Below are positions 44,979 through 58,118 of a stretch of 64,000 bases of DNA, piece by piece. The first letter of the stretch is position 1. The number at the start of each line of letters is the position of its first letter. The notes under the pieces are model-generated. The model did not search any database. It was not told the origin of the DNA and worked only from the letters and a program-made list of their open reading frames with translations. A program made the position numbers and the translations under genes. This DNA comes from Plecoglossus altivelis (lineage: Eukaryota > Chordata > Actinopteri > Osmeriformes > Plecoglossidae), in assembly GCA_036571765.1 (NCBI GenBank), contig BROE01000023.1, forward strand, positions 2,998,108 to 3,062,107, read 5' to 3'.

Positions 44979-45712
44979 CTCCTGCCCAGGGGACCACAAG
45001 TCTTCACTGACTAACACAGCTGCCTTTCCAACACCACCCCCTCCCTCTCTTTCTACACAGGCCTGTAGGAGGCCATCTGTAAGAATTCAATAAGTTACGC
45101 GGAGGCAGCTTGGCAATGGTTTAACAAGGTGGATTAAGCGTTTCTTAAGCGTGTCCAATTCTTTATAGATCTGCATGTTGTCGTATGTTAATGGTCTATA
45201 CGAGATGCTGCTTCACGATCGGAAAAGTACATTTCGGTAACATTTTACATTAAATGTAAACGATGTAACAAGACCTTATTAAAAGGCCCATTGAAACTGC
45301 GATGTGGGATTACAGATTAGCCTGTAAGCATTGTTTGGGATAGAATTTACAGATGTTGTACAAAAACATATATTTACTTACCCTTAGAAAGGCTCCCCTA
45401 CTAACAGTTGAGCTGCAGGTAAACGTCTACATAGTGTTAAGTGTTTAGCCTTCAGTAAGTCAACATTTCAGCTCATCATGTAAAACATGGGGTGTTCCGA
45501 CCAATTTAATCCTTTGGGACCAACTCATCTGCAACTGTAGATAGCAGTTACACTTTATAATGATACTTCCTCAAGAAATACAGCACATTCTTCAAAGAAA
45601 CTTGCTATTTAGATACAGTCTCTGTAATGACAATGTCTTGTTATGAACCTCCAAAGTTATTATAAAGGGCATAAATTGAGAAAATTTAATGTTATTTATC
45701 CGTAAAGATGAG

Positions 45713-45718
45713 ATTAAA
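45713..45718 (+). terminator. candidate poly(A) signal (ATTAAA) of sec24d
   Basis: ATTAAA lies 735 bp after the stop in AT-rich sequence with no coding signal. Alternatives on the same strand are ATTAAA near 45278 and AATAAA at 46737-46742. The last would place the sec24d end inside the kcnip4 3' UTR region. Transcript data are needed to choose. Confidence 0.3.
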
Positions 45719-46420
45719 CATTCCATTTGTAATTAATTCTAGGTATTTGTCCTTTTCTAAAGTGCTTACAGACCAAATGTCAAATTGAAGTATTGTGTCT
45801 TGTTATACATTAGTGCCCTGCAAACCAGTTGTCTGTTTGTATACGTGAGACATGATCAGGGGAACTTTATTTGGTTGACTGATTACCACCTGCCTTAAGA
45901 TGTTATTACTAGAGGCCATTATTCTAGTACGATGTGATAAGATACCAATTTCTATGGTTTGTATGCAAACATATCTCAGGTAATTAGTGTACCTACCGAC
46001 AGTGCTGCCACCTGGTGGCACGGTGGTGCGAGGGCGACTAGAGCGAAGGTCTGAGCGACTGGAAGTGGTTTTAGGTGTTGGAGTGGCGTACCATGTACAT
46101 TTGAATCCAAAAGCCTATATGAATCTCTTGTTTTTGATTAAAATTCCTGCCTATACCCAAGCGTTTTCTCTCTTTACTTGCAACACCCTGTGACGTACGT
46201 GACACTGAGCTGCCCATCCTGAAGTCCTATCAGCAGGTGTAAGCATTGGTTACCTCCATTGATTTCATATGTCTGACTGATCTCCCTAAGAGCCTGGTGA
46301 AGGTGGAGGCTGACTACAAGGCCAGAGGTTAAACACATCTGGGGGGGTCATCCTCTGATGCACACATCTGCAAAGATAAACACAAACCATTCAACACACA
46401 GAAAACAACATTCGGAGCGG

Positions 46421-46426
46421 TTTATT
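46421..46426 (-). terminator. candidate poly(A) signal of kcnip4
   Basis: A minus-strand AATAAA lies about 2.45 kb past the kcnip4 stop. The interval 46427-48874 has no supported gene and is read as a long 3' UTR. The call rests on position only. Confidence 0.3.
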
Positions 46427-48874
46427 GTGTCCCTCTTTATAAAATGCACTCACCTAAATTACACAGACATCATGACTACACATTTCAAATGCCCTGTGCG
46501 CTCTCTTACCTGGTGCTAACCAGAGGGGCCTGGCTGTTTCTAGTCTGTAGAATCCCAGAGCTACTAGCAGCACCACCCAGAGCTTACACACAACATGGGA
46601 CCGTCAACACTCTGAAGATCACTAAACAGTATAGTCCAATGTGCTGAGAAGTGACAGATTTGATCTCGTCAACAATTCATTATCATGTAAGTGGTGGCTA
46701 AAGTCCATCAAATGGTTGGTAAAGGGAAAATAATGGAATAAAATTTCACAATCACAAAGTTTTTGTTTTAAATACACATGTACACATCTTGCATTTCTAC
46801 CTATGCTCGTTTCTCTTAAATGTTCTACATGGTGTTAAACGTAATCATTACGCCCTATCCTAAAACATAATTCAATTTTCTTTTTGGGGTAATAAATTTA
46901 GTTCACTAGGTGGCGCCATTGTCACATTTTTCATTTGACAAAGTCACACATCGGTTCTGCAGTTTCAAGTTTCTCCTGGACATTATATTAAGAATCCACA
47001 AAATAAATAATGTTGCATGTCCTGTGCATATGCAAGTCACAGTGCCAATAGTAAAGGTATTGATGGGTACAGTCCAGCAGGAAAACAACACAAACAGAGC
47101 ATCGCAGGTTCAGGCTGTTTAAGAAATGCTGGATGCGGTTTGATTGCAAGATCAGAGAATCGGTTCTAAATAGCGTCATGCACATCATGCTATCAAAGGT
47201 CTACATCTAGACAATGAGAAGATGTTTGTATGATAGAAAGCAAAGACACGAGGCCTTAAATGAATGTTCTCTCCCCCACCCCCTACTCACACTAGGTGAA
47301 ATAATTGGCCTAATTGCATCAAGGGATACACATTTCAACAGATAATTAAACTGTGCCAATCAGGGTAGAGAGGGTGAGGGCCCAAGCTAAACTACCTTTT
47401 ACCTCAGCTCTTACCAGTTGAGTCAGGCGGGGAGGGGTGCTGCTGCGCTAGGAACAAAGGCGTCCCTCCCACACACTCCTCCACGGTAAGATTGGGAGGG
47501 AGGGACTCCACATGGAGTGTGCCTGCTCACATTGAGGGCCAATCAGATTGTAAATTAGACAGCAGGAGCCAATCAGGAAATTGGACACAAGCCCAAAAAC
47601 CAGAGAAGAACATGTGTGAACTAAAAACCCAGTGACAGAGCAGTTATTTTTAGCTAAGAACTACACCTCGTGACCCCCTTCAAGGAAAGTGATCTAAAGA
47701 CCATAGTTCACCCAGGAAAGATAGCATCCGCAATACTGTACACTCGACTATCTCTGTATAATGACTGCCATATCATAGAAATCATTTAAACATTGACTTC
47801 CATACCAGTGTAAACGGCAAAATAGTGCTTCAAAACATGAACGGAAACATGTTCACGGATAGAATACAGGATCTCTTTACAGGGAACATACACACAGAAC
47901 AATTTGAATGAAGTACACTAAAAGCAGCATTATGTTGTGACAAGGACACCGTATTAGTAGTACAGATACCTGTGTGCTTCTGACGTTTCTCAACACCCAA
48001 CCACACATCAAAATACCAGAATGCATCGTCTTACTCTAGTTGGCAAGGTAACATAAACAGAGTTGAAAATGTCCTTATAGATCTCTTATCTATAGTATAT
48101 ACATGTTTAAAAAGGTTACAATGCAAATCTATGTTGTATACGTTTTCCTCAGAGAGCAACGAACAGACCTTGTGTTTGTAGGAACATTCTGGAACGCTTG
48201 GCAGTATGTAGTGTGGAGCGTCTAAAACACAGATAAGCCCCAACGTGATGTCACTGTCGGTAGGCCTTACAGTAGTTCACATACTGAAGTGGGAGCTCCC
48301 ATATCACAATGTCTCTTCCCATTTAGTGGAGAAGAGCTGGGTCATGGTTGCAGTGCAGGGGATAGAAACCAGCTGTGTTCAGCCAATTCATGTGCATGAA
48401 CAGTCGAAACCTTCCCAAGCAAACGTGGGACTTGCTAGTGACAGATCCCACCCACAGCACTCACCTTCAAAGCCCAGCTTGGCGCTTGTTAGAAGGCTGA
48501 GGCCAAGAAAGGCTCTAGGATGCTTCACTCTGAATTGGGGGAAGAACTACAGCCATGATGTTAAACGCTTCTTTAGCAAATGGGTTGAATTAAGACGGTG
48601 CCCAATTGGACCAATTGCAGATCAAATCAATCATAGCTGTACTATTTACAAATGTCAAGGATATATTTTGTTGGAGCAAACTTCTGTTCAGTTTGTTTAT
48701 CTCCCACTACAGGTGACAGCGATTCCAGGATGTTCCATACATGTGACCATAGTAATGTACAGTCCACCCTCGTCTGGTCAAGGTTATGAGTCTGCATAGC
48801 GCACCATCCCACAGTGTATGATGTTATAGATCTGTAGTTGAAGGTCTTATCCAAAGCTCTCCAGGTTGTCTGAG

Positions 48875-48922
48875 TTAAATGACGTTCTCAAAGAGCTGCA
48901 TGGATCTCATGATGTTCTCATC
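48875..48922 (-). CDS. kcnip4: kcnip4 last coding exon
   Basis: It encodes DENIMRSMQLFENVI then TAA, identical to the human KCNIP4 C-terminus. KCNIP2 has LFDNVI and KCNIP1 has LFQNVM. Confidence 0.95.
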   Translation of the reverse strand, partial: DENIMRSMQLFENVI

Positions 48923-51900
48923 CTGTGGACAAGCCGATAAATCACTTCTTAGTACATACTTAGAAAAAGCCACACATCTTAGCAGAAGCAACACCCAAAT
49001 GAGTCCCCTGTGTAAGCATTAACATAAATCGTTGTTCATGAGGGAACTGTTTGGGGGTAACACTTACATTTTGGCAGCAGTCTAGAAACTCGTCTATGGT
49101 AACTACCCCATCCTTGTTCTTATCCATCTTCTGTTGTTGGATGTGGTGGGGGGAAGGGGGGGCAACCATAAAAATACAGTTAAAACATGATACCCTTTAT
49201 GCAGCTGACCTACCTAAGGCACCATATAAAGGATCTCCAGTGGTACAGAGAGCTGACCTGGAAGAATATCTCCACGTGTTGCCGTGGTGCCTCCTCCTTC
49301 AAGATGGGGTATGTGCACTTCCCCATCATATCATAGATGGCCTTCATGATGTCCAACATCTCCTAAAGGAGCGAGAGCACAAGGTGCAGAGGTAAGGAGA
49401 CTTATGAAAGATGGGTTCTAATCTTGATTTAAACAAACTAGCTCCCTAGAACCTTTAACGTAATCAGATTTCCACAAACCTCAATCATAAACTCGCCCAA
49501 AAAATGTAAAAAATAAATAGACGGTATGATTGAATTGCTTCACCTCTTTAGTGATGTATCCATCCTTATTGATGTCATAAAGATTAAACGCCCAGTTGAG
49601 TTTTTCCTGGACGGTGCCTCGGAGCAGGATAGAGAGGCCCATCACAAAGTCCTGCAGTGATAACCAGACTTAGACAAGGCCTCTGCTCCCAATCAATCAA
49701 TACGACGCGCCTTCAGCAACGTGACGTAATGTTCCCCACACACTCCTGCCAAGGATCATGCTTTCAAGTAATTAACGATGAATCTTCCGAATGTCATAAA
49801 TTGTCTGATGTATGATTGCGGATGTGAAACTGTGTCCCAGTTTCACTGTGTCCCAGGGTATAAAAGACTGTTACTTGAGCAAAATAGTTGGTTTTATTAG
49901 CTTTCGATGGAGGGTCCTCTGGAATCAATATAATCCAATCCGATAATCAGGGTTAGAGGATGTGTTCTGGGAATGAAACCCTCTAAGAGATTTCTAAACA
50001 GCTCAGATGGAATGAGCCCTCTTGTTCCATCACACACCAGACTCCCCTGACCCGGAGCCCTGTCATATTCTGGCTGATGGTGAGATGACATGTGCTGGGC
50101 TGGTGCTGGAGGTGACTGGTACAGTATGTGTCTCAGCACCGAAACCGTTTCAGTCATACGAGGACAGTTCCTTGGGAACCAAACCTCTTTACAGAAACAT
50201 AAAATGCAAATGTACGTTTCAGGGAAGATTGCATGTCCGAGACAGTTCATCCTGATGAGCGTCACTTACCTCGAAACTTACAGATCCATTGTGGTCCGTG
50301 TCAAACGCGTTGAAGAGGAAATGCGCGTACGTCGAGGCATCTGGGGAGGGGGAATAAAAGAAATGAGGAATCCACACAGACTGCCGTCATTCCTCTCAGG
50401 TGTCGCAACCTCTATTTACACAGACAACACAACCGACATGTCCCTGAAGGCTGCTCTTCAATCAGAATGTAGCAGAGACTTGTGTTGACGTGATGAAAGG
50501 CCCTGGAAGCACGTTTCACGTCTGGAAGCCGAGAGTTAACAGAGAATAAAAGAGAAGGGGGTTGTTCACATTCAATGTTTGTTTTCAGATACGACTGGAT
50601 TGGGGTTGTGTGTAATGTAAAATGACTGACGGGGGAGGAAATACATTTATATAAATGTGTTTTCACTGAATGATCTGCTGTGTAAACTCATTGAACGCAA
50701 AATCCTCGGAAGACAGCGAACATTAAGACAAATTGTCTTAGAAATGCCGCCTCACCTATAGTGTCGCTAAAAGATGTGACACCAAGTCAACAGACGAGAG
50801 AGACGCAATATAAGGCTTAACAATTCGAGTTACTTATAATGATCTTGGTTGATAACTCACTCACAGTATGTTAAAAAGAATGAGCAGACTGACAACAATA
50901 GTTCCATTAACATGTTTAGTCAGACATTTCTTCACAGGTCTTATATATCTACCGTCTCAACTCTCACGTTACAGTACGATGACATTTACAGAGAGGTAAG
51001 GAGTGTGTTGCCTCAGACTAGTCCAAACAAAGCAGACATTTTCTAAAGCTGAATGGAGGAAGACGTTCTCCAGACACTATACTAGAGAGCTGGAAAAACT
51101 CTGTGAAAAATAATTCATCTTCTGAAGCAGGAGCAGGGGGTGGAGGGGGTATCTACCCCCTGCAGCCTCTGTAGTACAACATGTGAATGTAGACCAAAAG
51201 GCAGAGCACTAGGACCCAGGAGTGCCATGAACTCAGAGTGACCTGAACATGTGCCATGGCAGGTTCTGATGCCATGTTTTGGAATATCTATCCTCCTCTT
51301 TTCCAATGGAATAATTTCATAAAAGAATAAGATTCAATCCAGCCACCATAAAAACCGTGAGTACTGTCAAGGTCATAAGGGCCTCTGCTCCACCGACCCA
51401 TAATGAACAGAGCTGTGAGGAACCAAACATCATAAGGTAGTGTAAACTCAGGTCTCATCCAGTGCACTCTAGTCTATACAAAGACACATGCAAAGCAAAT
51501 AGATCAATATTCATGTACCTCCCTGTGGAAAGAACTGCGAATAGATGTCCTTAAAGGTGTCTTCATTGACCACGCCGCTGGGACATTCCTGCAGAAGGAG
51601 ACAGATATTTAGAGACAGCTCATCATTAAAGAGGTCTTACCCTAAGTAGGCTTCATTTCCTGGTGCTTTTATCTCAGGCCAGTGAGGGAGTCCAGTCAAG
51701 TCATATCACACTACCGGAAAACAGAGAAGAAATTCTGGTATTACCCATAACAAAGATCCTTGTTCATTTTCCCACAGTTTACTCACCTACACACACAAGA
51801 CTTCTATATAATTTATTTAGACCGTATTGACAGACAGAAATACGCCTCATTCTATTTTGCCTTGTTAAAAAGGAACAAGGACACTGCGATCATACAAAGG

Positions 51901-54900
51901 AACAGTGAGGTGTAGGCTGTGCCAACAATCTGCTTGGTTGTCTAGCAACATTCACTACAAAAAAATATCACCTACTCTTAGGCAACAAGACAAAATGCAC
52001 CCTGAATTCTTTTGAAAGAAGCACAGCACAACAAAGAGGTATTGCCTGAACTGCACAGACTGTTGGTGTTTTGACACGCAGGACAGACATTCTTGCCGAA
52101 GACCTAATTCAATATCTGCCTGCTGCCAGCCGACATTCATCCTAGCAGTCTATTCAATTCGGGGAGTGCGTTTTTCACTACAGGCTAAGATGGTTCACCC
52201 ACGCCAATATTCTGTGAACCAAGAGGAACTTCAATATGAGGAGTTGACCTTGGGCCAAGGCTGGGTACTTTCACAGACATGAGACGTGTGCTGCTGAAAA
52301 CATTCCGTTGACATTGACAGTTTCAGAAAGTACTGGTACAAATGAGTGTCTTTGAGAAAATCAATATAACGTCCACCTCAAGGAATCTAACCATAAGGTT
52401 ACTTGTTTGACCAAGGATAAGAAAGTAAAAAGAAGGACACTGAATCAAGTGTTTCCAAAACTCAGTCTATAGGATGGAGTTCAAGCCACTAACATCCACG
52501 TTTGAGCTGAGGCAGGTTCTTGCGGCTAGCCCCTCACCTTGCACTGAAGCAGAGCTTACATCATGCTACTGTGCCTCCTCATTCAACCACCCACGACGTG
52601 ACTTCAGATGTTTTAGCGAAAGGCTGGAACGTTCTGACAGACCCTTTAAGAACCTTGAAGAGCAAAGTTCAGCATGCAGCTGATAAAGAAAAGTTGAAAA
52701 ATGTTAGACGTCAAAACGCTTGTCGATAAAAAAGATGCAAATAATCAGAAGAACGTAAACATCGTAGCAGGGTTTCCTGTGACTGATAACCCCTCACTAA
52801 TCCACACAAAACAATGAAACCAGGGACAACAATTCCATGCATCCTGAAACTCATTGGATATCTGTTTGGGAAAATGATGTCGCCATCAACAGGGAGTAGG
52901 ATTTGAACAGATAGGAACATAACTAGCATGAGTTATTGTGTGCATAGCAGGCACATTATACGGGCCATTACGAAGGCTGACTCGGGAGAAAGCATCACCC
53001 ATTATCTATCAAAGGGAACAGAAAGAGAGAGGGCTTTTAATACCACAGTCTTTTCCAAGAGAAAAATAGGTCTCTTTGATATATGGTTGGGGATTTCTGC
53101 AAGACCTGTGTGCTAGCAAAATATTAGAGGTGGGTCATAATGTATCAAAGCTAATCAATCAAATGACATCTCTTCAAAGTCTACTGTTGTTAATATGTAT
53201 TCTACATCCATCAATTATCCATTCGGTTATTGTCTACAAATTGTATCTTCTGGCATGTATAAATGTGCAGACAAAACACTGTAATATCGTATCCTAACTA
53301 TACAACTATATGCACTGTTCAAAACACCAGTGTTCTCATCCAGCTGTACGCCTGTTTGTGAGTAAGTGCCAAACATATAAACAAAGCTGAAAGGTAGTCC
53401 CTATGCCCATACCCATTTGACAAGCAAGGCTGCCTTTTCTATCTCAGTTGGAAATCATATTTCCATCACAAACTCCATGGCAAATGGATTTGTGTTTAGA
53501 TCTCTGAAGGATCCTTCAATACTACAACAACCTTATTAGGGCCTGTCGTTCTCAATTAAAAGTGTGTGTGTGTTTGTGTGTCCAGTTTTTTAGTGACCCC
53601 CATGCATAAAGCGTTTGTCAGCGTTTGTTTCTGAGCGCCTCTCCAGGCAGCTGGGAAATCTGTTGATCTAAGGTGTTTCTGGAGCTCCATGATAGACAGC
53701 GTCTGATGACCCTGAAGCAGAACCACACCCGCCTGTCACATGACCACTGATCTGAACCACCCTAGCCTGTCACATGACCATGGATCTGAACCACACCAGC
53801 CTGTCAAATGACCATGGATCTGAACCACACCAGCCTGTTACATGACCCTGGAGCAGAACTACACCAAACCTGTCACATGACACCAGAGCAGAACCACAAC
53901 TGCCTACCCAGCATGACACATCCACAGCGGTCCTGGGGACATGATACTGCTTGTCATTAGCGAGGCTAAGACTTTGTCCTTGTTTTCATCATTCTTCTTG
54001 TTGTTCAGACTTTGATGAGGCTGAGGCAGAGCTCTTGCACTGGGTCAAGAGGGCTCTGTGTTCGTCTTTGAGGGTTTATTTGTGGATGGCAGTGAAATAC
54101 CACTAAATGTATTCCTCTGTAAACAGGCAGTGATGGAGAGAGAGGAAGAGGAAGGATAGTGTGAAGAGTGATGGGTGACCTTGGACCTCAAAGACTGTGT
54201 TTGCCCATTATATTGATTTAAATGATGGTGTTTTGCATAATTACTATGCAAATAAACACGAGGGTTAACATCGTATTGTGGATTATTTGTACTTTTGAAA
54301 ACTGTGGCCAAAACTACAACCATGTTTTAAAATGCTTACATATGTTTAGATGGATCTGTTGACTAAGAACTCGTCATTAAGTTGAAAGCAAACTTCAAAC
54401 AAGTTACTGTTGGTTTGACACAGAGCACATTACTTTAAAGGCGCTGTTGTGGCACACATCTACTGTTAATTAACATGATGTTTTGTGTTCTTGTCAACAT
54501 CCCCTCTAACCTCACAAAGCAGCCTCACATAATTATGCTTTTAGGAGGAGACGCAAGGACGTTAAAACGCTTCTGTCTCTCACCTCTATTGTATCTAAGC
54601 CACGGAATGCGCGTATGATTGTGTTTGTGTTTGTGCACGTGCTCAGAGTGGGGGCCAATGGAGGCTTTCCTCACCATGGAAAGCTCAAGGGACTGTTGAG
54701 AGATTACAGCTGTCAACACTAATTGGATGCTCTAATCAGAAGAGTAATGAAGACGGGAAGGATTCCAAACCCAGAACCTGTCTCCTAACATCCTGGTAAC
54801 CGACCCCCACACAACTGAGAATGACGTCCACGACAGCTTAACACTGGAAGCGCCGTGCTGGTTTCACCCTGTTAGGGTAAAGCTAGGTAGTCAAAAGACA

Positions 54901-56103
54901 GCAGCCTTCAACAGGGATGCTGTTACTGCAACACAATGATCACTAGATGGCCCGTGCATGGAGCCAAAGGTCACATCTTCAAATGTGCCAATCCGTCATT
55001 CATTTGTGATCATAGTTGGTGATTATTGGAGAAGAACATTTGTTGACTAGCCTGATTGTAAGTACTTATTTATGGAAATCATGTTTCCAAAGGCAAGAGA
55101 ACTTGCCTGCATCGACTCAAAAGACATCTCAGCCCAAGCTAGTCAAGTTTCAAGCATAAACATCACTTTCCAAGAGGGCCACAATTTACCCTTAAAGTCG
55201 TCAAATGTCACTTTCAGCGCAGGCAACAGGACGTGTCACGCTCAAGCAGTCATTGGGAGAATCAATCCCACCACATCCACAGAAATAAACATCTATCCTT
55301 CTCCTCTTCTCCAATCATGCGGTGTATCAGAAATCCATGAGGACAGCCATTTTGCACTGAGAAATGAGAAATAATCTATTCTCCAAGCACTTTGCATCCG
55401 CTGAGATTCATTACACTGTAGGGGCCATTTTGGTTTTGCCATCACTGTGAATAATAACTACTGAGAGTCTGGGACAGAAAAGGAAACTCCAGTGGTAAGA
55501 ACTAAAAGATCAACTACGATAGTTGAAATTGGGTTGTATTCACCGTGTTCCTGTCCTCAAATAGAGTGTAATCACGTGAAAATAATTTTGCGTAGAAGTC
55601 TTATCATTCTTTATTGATCGTAATGTCGGTGTCACTGAAAGGAGCATGAGGTGACTTTGGATTCATTCGAGAAGCTTGTGAAATCCCCTCAACCATGAAA
55701 ACAGTTTTAATTTGTTAAATACAAAAATCAGCCCAGCGTGCAATTCCCTTTTATGAAGGTAACAATTGTGTTCTGGCGGGAATTCAATGCCAGTATCTGT
55801 GTGCTGGAAATATAAAGCTGATAACCCAATAGCAGTCAATATGTCAATCTAATGGACCTGCCAATGCCAGGGACCAAGCAGCACCAATCAGGCACCAGGA
55901 TAAGCAGATGCCATGTCCTCCTCATCTGGACTGTGGGCTGAGTCAGGCAGTCAGACACATGCTGGCTGACCCGTGCTGGTCTCAACAACAGCATCAGGTG
56001 CAGGGCAGCTCTGCAGCCACAAAGCCCTATCTGGTGAAACATAAACATGCACAGATGGAGTGGACGTCCGGGGGGGGGCACTGGGCGCCACTGATTCCAG
56101 ACA

Positions 56104-56138
<35 letters not shown>

Positions 56139-58023
56139 ACTCGACTGCTCCGAGTCATAAAAGAACGACTTGTTAAGTCGATGTTAAAACTGCCGTGGCC
56201 CAGACAGCTCACCTTGGGGCTGCTTGCTTCGCTGCCAAGCTCATGCCCCGTCAAGGTTGTGTGGGTAGATTGCTCATAATGGGGAGGGTGCCAGACTATA
56301 TGGGTCTGGCAGGTCTTTACAGTCTGCCCTTTATTCAAGCCCTGTCGTCTGGTCAGGGTGAGGCATAGATCAGGTGTTTGACCCAGAAGGCTGAGTACAA
56401 AAGGTCGATGGACAAATGCTCTTCAAAGGCTGTAAATTAACGGGTGATATTTCAACTTGGAAAGGAGCCGACTTTAGGCTCTGCTGTAGCGAAGTCTGGA
56501 AATGACAGGATTACCTTCTCCTGAGACAAACAAGTTTTAGTGGGAGAAACTCATAAATCAGCAACGTTCCAATTAAAATCTTCCTTGATCATCAAAGCGC
56601 TCCTAGCTTCCTACACCAGCACTCTGGGGTTCAGGGCCAATGGGCAGGCCTCTACTGGCTCTTCGGTTAGAGGCTGAGGGGGGGGGGGGGGGGGGGGTGT
56701 CCATGGGGGCACTAGACCGCGCCTTCCTCCCGTGCCTCACCTTGCTTTTCCAAGGTAATTTGGGTTGAGTAATTTCTGGGTCACCTCGTTCAATCTTGCA
56801 CCAGAGGTGACGAGAGAGTGTTTTCCTGTCACATGGACCGTGCAGGAGATCTCTGACTGGCCTGAATTGCTCATCAGTTCTGATCTAGGGCACTCTTACA
56901 ACTCTGACCTGATTGTGACTAGCCCGAACTAGAATATAAAATTAGCAAGCTACTCACAGCTACTTAATAGTTTGCCAGTAAATTCAGCAAAACCGACAGT
57001 GGTAAAACTGCAGAGCAGACACTTTACTGCTGGATCATTATTTAAATGAACATACATCAATCAATAACTAGTCCAAGTGCAATGCAAAACGTTAGGAGAG
57101 TACTGATGGGTACTTTTCTACTATAGTTAAGCCAAGTAAAAAATTCAATATAATACATGTATTTTTCTTCTTTTCCTTTGGATGCTGATATGTTAGCATG
57201 TAGGTAATGGCAGGGTCACCTACGTTCTTGAAGCCTCGATAGAGGATCTGCAGCTCCTTGCGGGAGAACCGAGTCTGGGCCTCCATCTGCTCCAGGCCCT
57301 CGGGGCGATGACGGACGGCCGACAGCTCCAGCTCATCCTCCACGCTGTCTGGAGGGGGGAGAAAAAACGGTGTCAGAGTGTGGCAACATTGAAGGGATTC
57401 AGTCTGACATGATATTGTCACTTGGACCTGACAGAGTAGCTGGCATCTCTCAGTACTCTAAGAGACAGTCATTTAGTCAAGCCAACTGCAACCATTAAAC
57501 TCCTTTTTACTAGCAAACCAATCAACCAAGAGTCGCAAGCTTTTCAAACCGGCACATCTACAGTAACTCCTCATTAGAAAATGATACAACCCTCAACTGA
57601 AAAGATGGCAGTGTGGAATCAGGCTCTTTGTGGGGAGGGGCCGAGAGGAGGAGAGGTAATTAGCATGTTTCCGAGCCCCCGGCAGGAGGTCGGCAGGGGA
57701 CGGAGGACAGGGGGGCACTGAACCCTGAGAAACCCTTTAATGGGCCCTTAACAATGGCAGCCGCTGTTTGGGCCCTGTCACTGTCTTCTGAGCTGGAAGC
57801 GCACACACACACACACAAACACACACTTGCTCGTAACACCTGAAGTATGACAGTGTCTCGACGTGCCTCATTAGTCTGGCGAAGAGTCTTCATGTGGCCC
57901 CCAGCCAAAGGGCCACATCTCTCATCCTCAGATTAACCTGCGGATAAAAGGCTGATGCTGTGTATGTGAGTGTGTGTGTGTGTGTGTGTGAGAGAGTGAG
58001 AGAGTGAGAGAGTGAGAGAGAGA

Positions 58024-58118
<95 letters not shown>

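Larger units (their letters stand above)
44979..48874. other. tail-to-tail interval: sec24d and kcnip4 3' UTRs
   Basis: This interval separates the stop codons of the converging genes. It is AT-rich and contains several ATTAAA and AATAAA signals on both strands. A 184-codon plus-strand open frame (48245-48799) lacks an ATG at its start and resembles no family I know. I see no further gene. Confidence 0.6.
51589..57223 (-). other. kcnip4 intron between EF1 exon and SVEDEL exon
   Basis: A 5.6-kb intron with the ~34-bp minisatellite, C44 and G20 tracts. No exon was recognised. Confidence 0.75.

Noticed and set aside
48245..48799. 184-codon open frame on plus, opposite the kcnip4 3' UTR
   Set aside because: It begins with GTG rather than ATG, has no recognisable domain, and codon use is not exon-like. 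Probably chance.
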